From Okeania sp. SIO2B3 (GTDB lineage Bacteria; Cyanobacteriota; Cyanobacteriia; Cyanobacteriales; Microcoleaceae): 33,005 nucleotides of DNA. The stretch spans positions 1 to 33,005 of the forward strand of contig NZ_JAAHGH010000086.1 of assembly GCF_010672525.1 (NCBI RefSeq), read 5' to 3'. Shown here in pieces: positions 15,605 through 23,827 of this stretch (position 1 is the first letter of the stretch; every line of letters starts with the position of its first letter). A program made the translations under genes and the position numbers. Below the pieces are notes generated by a model. That model worked only from the letters and a program-made list of their open reading frames with translations. It was not told the DNA's origin and did no database searches.

Positions 15605-17116
15605 TTAAAAATCAAAATAAATATAAGGCAAACCCTCCGGTGCCAACAACCAAACAGTAAATAAAAATACAGGCACTAACAAAACTTTCAACTGCCAATT
15701 TAACTGTAACTTCAGACCACGATGAAACCAATAATTAATCGCCATTGCCACTACAACTCCACAAATTAACCACACCAAATGTAACCTTTCTAAACCCATC
15801 GCCTCCAGATAAACTTTATCCACAAATTGAACATCTGCTTCATAATTCCACCAGTGAGAAAACACCCAAAAAGAATCCCTTAAATTCGGCAGTCGGAAAA
15901 ATATCCAAGCACCAAAAACCATACTCTGAGTTAACAACCAACTGATTAAAATTCCTGGCAAACTTTCCCATACTTTTTTCACCTTAAAATGTTGAGAAGT
16001 TGCCTCTATTAATCGATGAATTACTAATGCCAAACCATGCAAAACTCCCCAAACAATAAATCCCCAAGCAGCACCATGCCAAATACCAGCAATTAACATC
16101 ACAATTAACAAATTCAAACAAGTCCTAAATAAACCTACCCTTGAACCTCCCAAAGGAAAATATAAATAGTTTCTCAACCAATCTCCCAAAGTTGTATGCC
16201 ACCTACGCCAAAATTCTGCAATACTTGTGCTGAAATAAGGAAAATCAAAATTTTGTGGCAAACTTAAACCCATCAAAAAAGCACTACCACGAGCAATATC
16301 AACATAAGCACTAAAATCAAGATAAAGTTGTAATCCATAAGCAATTGTTGCTAACCATAGATCGCCACTTCCAGCACGTTGTAAATTACTAAAACTCAGG
16401 TCTACAAAAATTCCTAAATTATCAGCTATTAAAGCTTTTTTTACCGCCCCAGTCGCAATTAACCAAATTCCTTCCGTTATTTGCTCTAAAGTTGGTAATT
16501 TTAAAGCAGGAGTTTTAACTAAAGCTTGAGTAGTTTTTTTCCCGACCATTCCTAACTGATTTTGCAGATAATGATAACGAGTTATCGGACCAGAAATAAG
16601 TTTGGGAAAAAATAACTTATAAGATGTAAATTCTAATAAAGAAAAAGCTGAAGGAGCACCTCGATAAACATCAATTAAATAAGCAAGACATTCAAAGCAG
16701 AAAAAACTTAAACCTAATGGTGCAATTACATTACTATCAACCCAATTAGCAGTTTCTAAAATATTAGGTATATTGTAGAGAATGCCAATACTATTTAATA
16801 AAAAAGGTATATATTTGAAACTTAATAAAAGTAAGATATTGCAAATTATACCTAACCACAATAATAGCAAGCGACGGCGGTTCCATTGTTTATTAGCAAT
16901 ACGCCAATCTTTTGGTTCCCCAATAGCTTGAGCAAGGTAAAAATTCAAAAGGGTAATTATTAATAGTAGTGGAATATATTGAGGTTGAATAGTGGCGTAG
17001 AAAAATAAACTAGCAACTAACAGGACAAACACTCGCCAAGACTGTCGTGGCATTGACCAATAAAGTCCCAACACTATTAATAAGAATAGAGCGTAATTAA
17101 AAGAGATAAAAGTCAT
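15605..17116 (-). CDS. MBOAT-family O-acyltransferase (AlgI/DltB type)
   Basis: 503 aa with about ten membrane segments; it starts MTFISFNYALFLLIVLGLYW as AlgI-like proteins do. Signatures are FWRRWHTTLGDWLRNYLYFP (302-321) and LGGSR, then GIWHGAAWGF with the invariant His347. Such proteins move acyl groups across the membrane onto extracellular polysaccharide or lipids, usually with an SGNH/AlgX-like partner that finishes transfer. No partner is present in the window. Downstream of the stop is a pyrimidine-rich repeat (15525-15604). The start ATG at 17116 is preceded by a weak GGATGAAACGG site. Confidence 0.9.
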   Translation of the reverse strand: MTFISFNYALFLLIVLGLYWSMPRQSWRVFVLLVASLFFYATIQPQYIPLLLIITLLNFYLAQAIGEPKDWRIANKQWNRRRLLLLWLGIICNILLLLSFKYIPFLLNSIGILYNIPNILETANWVDSNVIAPLGLSFFCFECLAYLIDVYRGAPSAFSLLEFTSYKLFFPKLISGPITRYHYLQNQLGMVGKKTTQALVKTPALKLPTLEQITEGIWLIATGAVKKALIADNLGIFVDLSFSNLQRAGSGDLWLATIAYGLQLYLDFSAYVDIARGSAFLMGLSLPQNFDFPYFSTSIAEFWRRWHTTLGDWLRNYLYFPLGGSRVGLFRTCLNLLIVMLIAGIWHGAAWGFIVWGVLHGLALVIHRLIEATSQHFKVKKVWESLPGILISWLLTQSMVFGAWIFFRLPNLRDSFWVFSHWWNYEADVQFVDKVYLEAMGLERLHLVWLICGVVVAMAINYWFHRGLKLQLNWQLKVLLVPVFLFTVWLLAPEGLPYIYFDF

Positions 17117-17703
17117 GCCGTTTCATCCAAGTCAAAAGTCAAAAGTCAAAAGTAAGATTTAATCGGTTTATAGCCTCAAAACTTTTACCCTAAAGTAATT
17201 TCAGGAAATTATTTACCTATGTAGTTTGAAACCATTTGTAACATTGTTATTTAAAATTGGTATTATCAGTTATTCTTTATCAAAATAATTGGGTCGCGCA
17301 ACCCCCCCTTTTCCGGCGAAATGTTTTTGGAGGCAAGATCAAATCCCCATGACAAAAACAACTTCTGTACGTCGCCCTACCGATGGCTCCCCTCTATCTA
17401 ACTTCTGACTTCTAACTTCTGACTTCTGACTTCGTTGACAGTACCTCCAGTCATCTCATTGCTTAAATTATGACTTTTGATTTACTTTAATTCTTACTTT
17501 TGAGGGACAATTTTTCCTCCTACCTCCTCTATCAATTCCCATTTATTCTAACTCCTGACTCCTACCTCCTCTGTAGTTTCCATTTTTCCTGATTCCTGAC
17601 TCCTGGCTCCTGACATCCTGACTCCTGACTTAATAAAAAAAATTCCAAAAGTACTTGTCAAAATTATATTTAGTCTGCTACTATAGTAAAAGTGAGAAAA
17701 AAA
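17117..17703. repeat. Repeat-filled gap before tRNA-Phe
   Basis: AGTCAAA heptamers lie at about 17131-17152, with a flank shared with 24650-24730. A segment GGGTCGCGCAACCCC...GGCGAAATGTTTTTGG (17291-17331) recurs in reverse at 25163-25210. TGACTTC and TGACTCC short repeats fill 17400-17630. The AT-rich 17640-17700 just ahead of the tRNA probably carries its promoter. No protein gene is seen. Confidence 0.5.
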
Positions 17704-17776
<73 letters not shown>

Positions 17777-17853
17777 TTCGGCCTTGCATAAATGCAGGAT
17801 GATTTTAATAATACAGTTAAGACTACCGCATCTGGTAGCAGCAGTCTATGTTA

Positions 17854-17945
17854 GCGGAGCTTTGCGCCAGCAAAACGTCAACCCGTCGAGGAGCTTCGGC
17901 TCGCTAGGAATCTCCGCGCCTTTAGGCCGGAGAGGGTGTCAAATC
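17854..17945. repeat. GC-rich palindromic repeat segment downstream of the tRNA
   Basis: TTAGCGGAGCTTTGCGCCAG, CGAGGAGCTTCGGCTCG and GCCTTTAGGCCGGAGAGGG form short stem-loops. They resemble the GCGCCAGCAAA fragment inserted in the TnpB relic (about 36-49) and GC-rich parts of family A. No coding sequence is seen between 17777 and 18258. Confidence 0.5.
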
Positions 17946-18258
17946 TATCTACATCATAAAAATGGTCTAACAGAGAATAGCCCAGTCGAGAAAAATTTCA
18001 AAAAAAAGTCATAAAAAGCTGAGGTCACTCGTCTAATTAGAAAAGGCAAAATCGAATAGAGGTTAGTCTTTATTGGCCTAATTCTGCTAGAGCCTATAGT
18101 ATATAGCCTTTCGGATAGAAATCTGGCCAAAATTGAAATGACCACTCCAAAAATGCAGGTGAAGCCCTAGCTAGCTCCAGGCTTACATCTTGTTTCTGGA
18201 CATATCTCAGGAAATACCATTCTATTGTATGAGACCCCAAAAGCAGTTAAAAGGAGAA

Positions 18259-18828
18259 ATGGCAATAAAAATGAAATTTACTAGGCTTAATTTTAAGGAT
18301 CTACTGACCACAGTAATCATAACAGCGACAATGTGTTTTACTTTTCTTCTGGCAAGTCCAGCATATGCAAAAGAGTGTAGAGTGATTAATACAGTAATTA
18401 CAAGTGCAAAAGTCAGCGAAAATACTAAAATGGGAGGGCATGTACTTCAACATATCTACGGACAAACACCTCCGACAAAAGACTTTTCTCAATTGGATAA
18501 AACATTATTTACGAATGCAGCTCAATATGAAGGTATATGGAATGCCTACAGAAATAGCACAAAAATTAGCAACCCAGCCAAATGCACTAAAATCACAGAC
18601 TCACCCCATAATTTTGATGTATTGTTAACCAAATTGCCAGGGCAACCAGAGTCAATAGAAGCATATCAGTGTCGCGAGGTGGATGATGATAAGCGATGTA
18701 CGAGGTATGTTCCAACACAAGTGACAACAGTGAATTTTGGATTTAAATATCAGAAAGAACGAAATAAAGCTAATCAAAATTGGGTTTTGAATACAGCATA
18801 TCCAGGTTACTCAAGACCGTCAAATTAA
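18259..18828 (+). CDS. Small Sec-exported protein, possible RNase-toxin-like domain
   Basis: 189 aa from the ATG at 18259; an in-frame ATG at 18271 is an equally possible start, since AAGGAG (18251-18256) sits awkwardly for both. A signal peptide (basic start, TVIITATMCFTFLL core, cleavage after SPAYA) precedes a mature domain with four cysteines (40, 109, 138, 147). Residues 58-67 read MGGHVLQHIY, followed by KTLFTNAAQYEGIWNAYRNS (81-100) and a C-terminal WVLNTAYP (175-182). A GGH...H start and a T-A-Y-P end recall the RNase-A-like CdiA C-terminal toxin family. This is a pattern match from memory, not an alignment. No immunity gene is recognised. It shares downstream flank sequences with the other two secreted genes of this island. 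Confidence 0.7.
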   Translation: MAIKMKFTRLNFKDLLTTVIITATMCFTFLLASPAYAKECRVINTVITSAKVSENTKMGGHVLQHIYGQTPPTKDFSQLDKTLFTNAAQYEGIWNAYRNSTKISNPAKCTKITDSPHNFDVLLTKLPGQPESIEAYQCREVDDDKRCTRYVPTQVTTVNFGFKYQKERNKANQNWVLNTAYPGYSRPSN

Positions 18829-19009
18829 GTGATGTAAACCGAAAAAAGGAAAAAAAAAGATTCAGGTAAAACAAAAGAGAAATCTAGGGGGCTGAAGATT
18901 GGTGGATGATCTTTCCCAGTTATAGTCCCGGAAAATTAAACAGTCCTGCTGACAAGAGCTTAAGTCACAACGCAAGAATGTTTTAGAGGCTTTTGATTTG
19001 TTAGTTAAT

Positions 19010-19320
19010 GGATGCAGATGAACGAATAATTTTCCTTGGGATCGGTTGGTAACGGGGCGATCGCCTATTTACCCAGACTATAGCCCAGTCGATAAAAATT
19101 AAAAAAAACAGAAGAATCAGAAAGGATAAAGAAACACCAATCCCAAAGATACTTAACTCAACCCTTGATAGTTCCTTCTGACCCAGGTCCATGCAGGTGA
19201 AAGGGAACGGGGCGATCGCCTCTTTCCCAACCCTTTCTGACTCAACCCTGAGTACTCCAATTCTGACTAAAATTCACCAACGGCGAGCATATTCCTCAAT
19301 GTGACTCGCTTTTACATTTT
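19010..19320. repeat. Island flanking block R1
   Basis: It contains AACGAATAATTTTCCTTGGG and GGGGCGATCGCC (also at 22050-22092), AATCAGAAAGGATAAAGAAA through CCCAAAGATACTTAACTCAA (also at 23593-23642), and ATTCACCAACGGCGAGC...CTCAATGTGACTCGC (also near 22150 and 23666). The last part can fold as a GGCGAG/CTCGCC stem. ATAGCCCAGTCGA (19079) also occurs at 17977. No gene is seen in 18829-19568. Confidence 0.65.
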
Positions 19321-19492
19321 GCTGGCAAAGTTAAGAAATATTATTAATGATTTTATAGCAAATTACATGAGAAGTTTGACCAAAATAAATGCTTAAACCC
19401 AGTCAGGGATTATTTTTTTACTTTTGACTTGGGTAAAGTAAGTATTAGAAATAATTATCTTTATTATTTATAAAAAAAATATACTTAAGCAG

Positions 19493-19522
19493 TTGACGTA
19501 GACATCACAGTAGAAATATGAT
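19493..19522 (+). promoter_or_regulatory. Candidate promoter of the sigma-factor gene
   Basis: TTGACG (19493-19498) and TATGAT (19517-19522) are spaced by 18 bases, close to the sigma-70-type consensus. They lie 130 bp upstream of the preferred start at 19650. Seen by eye only. Confidence 0.45.
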
Positions 19523-19649
19523 CGTGTTGCAGCAAAATTAAAACACTTTGAATACCCCAAATTAATCTATGGTTCATCTCAAGGCCGAGGAAAAAGGGAA
19601 ATTAACAGACCCGAACCCAGGAGGTGAAACTACCCAAGAGGGAGGAAGT

Positions 19650-20972
19650 ATGGCGATGTTAGCGATCTTGACTCCCCCTCCTGTGGCAGCCGCTCCCGGA
19701 AACGGCAAAAATCCTCAGAAATTGGAGAAAGACAATATAGAAAACGAATTTTGGCAGGTATGGTGCGAGCATCGAGACCGATTTTATCGCTGCTGTCTGA
19801 GGTTGATGAACTCTAACCATGCAGATGCCGAGGATGCTCTGAGTGAGGCAATGGTGAAGGCATTGGATAAGGTGCGCAAGTTCGCCGGGAAAATTGCTAA
19901 TTTGCCTGCTTGGTTGATGACCCTGACTCGAAATTTATGTCTGGATCTCATCCGTAAACGTTCTCGGAGAGCTGTGGGTGTAGATGATATAGAGTGGGTT
20001 GGTGATAGTGGAGAAATGGGGGTGGCGTCGGCGGTGGAGTTGCCAGAGCAGGTTTTGGAGAAGGATGAGAGGTCGGTGGTGATTCGACGGGCGATCGCTT
20101 CTTTGCCCAAACGGATGCGGGAAACTTTTATTTTACATTTTTATCAAGAGCTTTCTTCTCAGGAAATTGTCGAGCGACAGGGTATTTCCTACGATAGTGT
20201 TTACAAGCGCATCTCCCAGGCACGGAAAAAGTTGAAGCTGATGTTGAGCGGTTATTTCATTGATTTTGATGAGTCGGTGTTGGGCACAGAGAGAGAATTA
20301 GGGGATGGCAATGTATGGTGCCAGAAACAGGAAGATTTGGCAAATGTTTCGGTGCAGGGGATATCGGCAACTCCAGAGGTGTCTGGGGAAGAGGAGAAGA
20401 GGGAGGAGTTAGAAGTTGTGAGTGCGGACATTGCCTCCCAAAATTCCCAGGGGTTGGAGACTATGGCGGTATTGACATCGGAAGAGTGTGTCGAGGTGGA
20501 TGTGGCTGAAGAATCAGAATTTGTGGATGGTGCAGGGTCGTCGAAGGGTATGGTTGAGGAGAATATTGGTGATGGGGCAAATGTTTGTGGTGAGAATATG
20601 CTGTCGGCTATGATGCCAGTTGTGTTGTCGAGTTTGTTGATGGATGGGAAATGGACTGGATGTGTGGAGGCTCCTTTTAATGAATGGTGGCGCAAGGGGT
20701 TGATGTGGCTGTGCGATGGAGGAGGTATCCTTAGTGATATTGTTTTACGGCGATCGTGGGTGGTCTCGAAGTTGCTGAGTTTGAGACGGGATGAGATAGG
20801 GATGGGTACAGAGGGGGCGATCGGCTATTCACCTTCACCCCATATTAAGGACAGGATGAGACGACGCGATCGAGATTGGACTATGATGGAAAAGGCAGAG
20901 GAACAATTGCAGGTACCTCCTGAATTTGTTGATTCAGATGGTTATGTTGGCAAGTTTGACACTATAAGATAG
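19650..20972 (+). CDS. Sigma-70-type (ECF-like) RNA polymerase sigma factor with long C-terminal extension
   Basis: 440 aa from the ATG at 19650, chosen because GGAGGAAGT immediately precedes it. An in-frame ATG at 19569 would add 27 residues but has no ribosome site. Region 2 spans ~37-105 (HRDRFYRCCLRLMNSNHADAEDALSEAM, then AWLMTLTRNLCLDLIRKRSRR) and region 4 spans ~145-200 (IASLPKRMRETFILHFYQ, then SSQEIVERQGISYDSVYKRI). No regions 1 or 3, as in ECF factors. The following 240 residues are acidic, low in complexity and unrecognised; a tryptophan-rich patch (NEWWRKGLMWLCDGGG) and DRMRRRDRDW stand out. No anti-sigma gene is seen. Its 3' part is duplicated and scrambled at 22285-22590. It is more G-rich than neighbours, which may mean transfer. 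Confidence 0.85.
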   Translation: MAMLAILTPPPVAAAPGNGKNPQKLEKDNIENEFWQVWCEHRDRFYRCCLRLMNSNHADAEDALSEAMVKALDKVRKFAGKIANLPAWLMTLTRNLCLDLIRKRSRRAVGVDDIEWVGDSGEMGVASAVELPEQVLEKDERSVVIRRAIASLPKRMRETFILHFYQELSSQEIVERQGISYDSVYKRISQARKKLKLMLSGYFIDFDESVLGTERELGDGNVWCQKQEDLANVSVQGISATPEVSGEEEKREELEVVSADIASQNSQGLETMAVLTSEECVEVDVAEESEFVDGAGSSKGMVEENIGDGANVCGENMLSAMMPVVLSSLLMDGKWTGCVEAPFNEWWRKGLMWLCDGGGILSDIVLRRSWVVSKLLSLRRDEIGMGTEGAIGYSPSPHIKDRMRRRDRDWTMMEKAEEQLQVPPEFVDSDGYVGKFDTIR

Positions 20973-20987
20973 TGGGCGATCGCTTCA

Positions 20988-21005
20988 TTGGAATCGCAAT
21001 TCCAA
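20988..21005. promoter_or_regulatory. Inverted repeat after the sigma-factor gene
   Basis: TTGGAAT and ATTCCAA form a perfect 7-bp inverted repeat around CGCA, 15 bp after the sigma gene's stop. It may be a weak terminator, without a T-tract, or an operator for the downstream secreted gene. The rest of 20973-21282 is A-rich with no gene. Confidence 0.35.
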
Positions 21006-21282
21006 ATTAACATAGAGAAAAAGTTCAGGAAAAAAAGAATTAAAAAGTCTAAAAAGTGTGGGGCACAAAGAAAGTACAACTCCAAAAATAAAACGGACAA
21101 ATGCTACTTTGCTACTTAATTATGTGGAATAAAGGTTTTCTGCTTTTTACCTTAATTCTTTAATGGTAAGAAATAGAATGACAGAACAGCAAACCAAGTA
21201 GCAAAGGCAGAAAAAAACTAAAAATGTCACAGGGGGAGTTGTACTTGGCCTGATTGATAACGAAATAGAAAAGGGAAACAAA

Positions 21283-21753
21283 ATGAAAATAGAAATAACG
21301 AAAGTCAAACAAGTTCTAGCAACAATCGTCCTGGCCGTAATCATCGCAATGGGAGTTCAAACATTACCTGCGGATGCAGCAAATGTATACAATTGCAAAG
21401 TAGAGGAAGTAGGGAACGTTTGCCATTATATACTCAAACCAGGAGATATAATTATGTTGGACACGCCTGATACGAACCTGGAAGAGTACCCGATCCTCTT
21501 GGAAGCAGCAAACTTGTCCCATCTCTTGGATGCAAGTCTTTGGTACAAATGGATACCGGAATCAGGAGACAGCGATTTCGCGGCGTACAACCTCGAACGA
21601 TTAGGCTACAATCTTACAGAGCAAGGACAGGTGATCGAGGAAAACCAGATCGAGCAAGGGCACTATATCACGAACAAAGGTCAAGGAATAGGATGGGTCA
21701 GAAATCGATCGGTCTATGAGAATGTAGATATAGAAGTAGTAATTTACTCTTAA
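21283..21753 (+). CDS. Small Sec-exported protein, unknown function
   Basis: 156 aa. The signal peptide is MKIEITKVKQVLATIVLAVI..., with cleavage likely after PADA. The mature part has two cysteines ten residues apart near its start (NCKVEEVGNVCHYI), fitting one disulfide, then an acidic domain rich in Tyr, Leu and Glu (KPGDIIMLDTPDTNLEEYP, LLDASLWYKWIPESGD, QGIGWVRNRSVYENVDIEV). I recognise no family. The ribosome site AAAGGG lies 7-8 bases upstream of the ATG. It stands 310 bp downstream of the sigma-factor gene on the same strand, but no operon link can be shown. Confidence 0.7.
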   Translation: MKIEITKVKQVLATIVLAVIIAMGVQTLPADAANVYNCKVEEVGNVCHYILKPGDIIMLDTPDTNLEEYPILLEAANLSHLLDASLWYKWIPESGDSDFAAYNLERLGYNLTEQGQVIEENQIEQGHYITNKGQGIGWVRNRSVYENVDIEVVIYS

Positions 21754-22029
21754 CTCTTAGCTCTGGGGGAGGTGGAAAACTGCTTGTAAATCATGCTTTG
21801 CAGTAGTTTTAGCCAATATTCTTCTGAAAGATGCTATCTGTAATTGGCCTCGGGATTCAGAATATTAACGACATTCAGAGGGCATTCAGGCAACTTGATC
21901 GCCACTCAGTACCTGAATGGTCTATCTGTTCCGGCTAATTTTTTCTGGAGGGAGGTTTGATAAAAAGCTTATCCCAAAAGGTTTTGGCCTTGCCTGTAAC
22001 CCCTTCAGGCTGATTAATGAGACTTGATA

Positions 22030-22284
22030 TTAGTGAGAGGATGGAGATCAACGAATAATTTTCTTTGGGGTCGTATGGTAAGGGGCGATCGCTCCTTACC
22101 ATACCTGAGGAAGCTTAACCCTCGGTACTCCACTCCTAACCCAAATCAACCAACGGCGATCGCATTGCTCAATGTGACTCGCCGTTGCATTTCAGTTATC
22201 AGTACCTACCACCGATATCCCAAAAAATCCTTATTTCACGCAGTGAATGTTGCTGAGTTCGACACTAGATGAGACAATGAGCGA
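22030..22284. repeat. Island flanking block R2
   Basis: It shares AACGAATAATTTTCTTTGGG and GGGGCGATCGC with R1, and GGTACTCCACTCCTAACC, CCAACGGCGA...CTCAATGTGACTCGCC, TTCAGTTATCAGTACC, ACCACCGATATCCCAAAAAA and TAGATGAGACAATGAGCG-like sequence with R3 (23577-23822). The shared part with R3 is about 170 bp. No gene is seen between 21754 and 22887 apart from the sigma fragments. Confidence 0.7.
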
Positions 22285-22590
22285 TAGCCTATTCACCCTC
22301 ACCCCATAGTTTGACTTTGATGAGACGACGCGATCGAGATTGAACTATGATGGAAAAGGCAGAGGAACAATTGCAGGTACCTCCTGAATTTGTTGATTCA
22401 GATGGTTATGTTGGCAAGTTTGACACTGGATAAGATAGTGGGCGATCGCTTCTTTGCCCGAACGGATGCGGGAAACTTTTATTTTACATTTTTATGAAAA
22501 GCTTTCTTATCAGGAAATTGTCAAAAGGACAGGATGAGACGATAAGAAGGAGATTGGACTCATCTGGAAAAGGCAGAGGAGCAATTGGGG
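22285..22590 (+). pseudogene. Scrambled duplicate of the sigma-factor 3' region
   Basis: 22285-22440 repeats the end of the sigma gene (20821-20976) nearly base for base, through TTGCAGGTACCTCCTGAATT and GGTTATGTTGGCAAGTTTGA to AGTGGGCGATCGCTTC. There it switches to region 4 (20091-20172: TTTGCCCRAACGGATGCGGG...) up to about 22520. It then switches again to the C-terminal part, AAGGACAGGATGAGACGA (20849 onward), to about 22590. The first junction coincides with a shared GGGCGATCGCTTC containing HIP1. No complete ORF. Confidence 0.85.
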
Positions 22591-22647
22591 AAAACTACTT
22601 ACAGCGCTTTTCAAATTGATGAACCACATCTTCACACATCAAACCCT

Positions 22648-22675
22648 GTAGGGACGTTCCATGGAACGTCCCTAC
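22648..22675. repeat. 28-bp GTAG...CTAC palindrome
   Basis: GTAGGGACGTTCCA and TGGAACGTCCCTAC form a perfect 28-bp palindrome, upstream of the third secreted gene. See also 15407 and 24382. Confidence 0.8.
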
Positions 22676-22887
22676 TGTGGTCTACCGTGTAGGAAAACCG
22701 CTGTAATGAAATGATTTACACGGAAAGGTTCGCGAGTTAGACATATTAAAGAAATATAGTTCAGATAAAAGTGCTTGGAAACGTCGAAAAAATGTAAAGC
22801 CAAGAAAGCAAATTGCGAGAACAGAATGTGATAGTATTTGCGGAAAGGCTAGAAGGAAAAAACTTAAAAGAGAAAAGGACAAAATAA

Positions 22888-23547
22888 ATGTTAAAGAACA
22901 TAAAAGCGGGAATCATAGCAATAATGTTGAGCTTATTGCTAATCCCATTAACACCCAATCCTTCCTATGCATATGCAACAGACATAGAAGTATATCCCAA
23001 ACAAGAAGTTGTGGGCACCCCCTATGATAGCGAAACTGGAATAGATTACGAAGTAGCAAAAGAAATTTGTGAAGAAGAAAGGACCTTGTGCGATGCTTTC
23101 ACAGTGTATTACGGCACTCCTAATAAGGGATATTTCTATAGTTTGGAGGATAATCCAGATGGGCTGGAATTGAAAAGTTTTCGAGGAGCGGATAGTGGAT
23201 ACAGAAATTATCCCGGAGAAGTAGCAGTATCATGTCTAGTTGAACCCGATTATCTTGATTTATCTGAGAGCAAGATGAATCCTAGTCTTGGCTACATTCA
23301 GGAATGGTTGTCTGTAGTGGATGGGACAGCAAAGTCAATAGATCTAGCCCTGAATAACACCGGGTACAACGAGGAAACTATAACTCTTGTAGCAGGGAAT
23401 TGTGTAAAAAACATACAAGCACCAGGAGGTTATACGATAGAAGTGGAAGACATTTGTGATGGATATCCCCCATTCAAAAATATGCAAGTGCGTGCACTTT
23501 ATCCATCGAATATTCATCTACTTGTAACAGAGTGTGAGCCTGAGTAA
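22888..23547 (+). CDS. Small Sec-exported cysteine-rich protein, unknown function
   Basis: 219 aa. The signal peptide is MLKNIKAGIIAIMLSLLLIPL..., with cleavage likely after NPSYA. The mature part is acidic with six cysteines (EICEEERTLC, VSCLVEP, AGNCVKN, DICDGY, VTECEPE), an even number that fits three disulfides in an exported protein. No family is recognised. AAAGGAC lies 8 bases before the ATG. The downstream flank (23577-23822) is the R3 copy of the island block. Confidence 0.7.
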   Translation: MLKNIKAGIIAIMLSLLLIPLTPNPSYAYATDIEVYPKQEVVGTPYDSETGIDYEVAKEICEEERTLCDAFTVYYGTPNKGYFYSLEDNPDGLELKSFRGADSGYRNYPGEVAVSCLVEPDYLDLSESKMNPSLGYIQEWLSVVDGTAKSIDLALNNTGYNEETITLVAGNCVKNIQAPGGYTIEVEDICDGYPPFKNMQVRALYPSNIHLLVTECEPE

Positions 23548-23576
23548 AAATTAAGGGAAAAGAAGGAAAACAGGAT

Positions 23577-23822
23577 TGTAAAGGAATAGAAGAATCAGAA
23601 AGGATAAAGAAACAGCAATCCCAAAGATACTTAACTCAACCCTGGTTACTCCACTCCTAACCTAAATTCACCAACGGCGAGCCTATTCCTCAATGGGACT
23701 CGCCTATTTCAGTTATCAGTTATCAGTTATCAGTACCAACCACCGATATCCCAAAAAATCTTTATTTCACACAGTAAGTAATGTTGGCGAGTTTGACACC
23801 AGATGAGACAATGAGCGGTCGC
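23577..23822. repeat. Island flanking block R3
   Basis: It contains GAAGAATCAGAAAGGATAAA and CCCAAAGATACTTAACTCAA (shared with R1), the GGCGAGCCTATTCCTCAATG...GACTCGCC stem, AGTTATC heptamers, CACCGATATCCCAAAAAATC, and GTTGGCGAGTTTGACACCAG. The last recalls the last codons of the sigma gene (VGKFDT). It ends directly against the Rpn pseudogene. Confidence 0.7.
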
Positions 23823-23827
23823 CTCAC

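Noticed and set aside
17784-18014. 76-aa plus-strand ORF after tRNA-Phe
   Set aside because: It reads through a GC-rich palindromic repeat and has no ribosome site.
18190-18258. Upstream extension of the first secreted protein (TTG start)
   Set aside because: It would place 23 residues before the signal peptide; the ATGs at 18259 or 18271 give a normal signal peptide and lie after an AAGGAG.
19569-19649. Upstream ATG of the sigma-factor gene
   Set aside because: No ribosome site precedes it, whereas GGAGGAAGT directly precedes the in-frame ATG at 19650.
20252-20695. 147-aa minus-strand ORF within the sigma gene
   Set aside because: It is the antisense frame of a G-rich coding region, with no ribosome site or domain.
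22024-22272. 82-aa plus-strand ORF
   Set aside because: It spans flanking block R2, which is repeat sequence shared with R1 and R3, and has no ribosome site.
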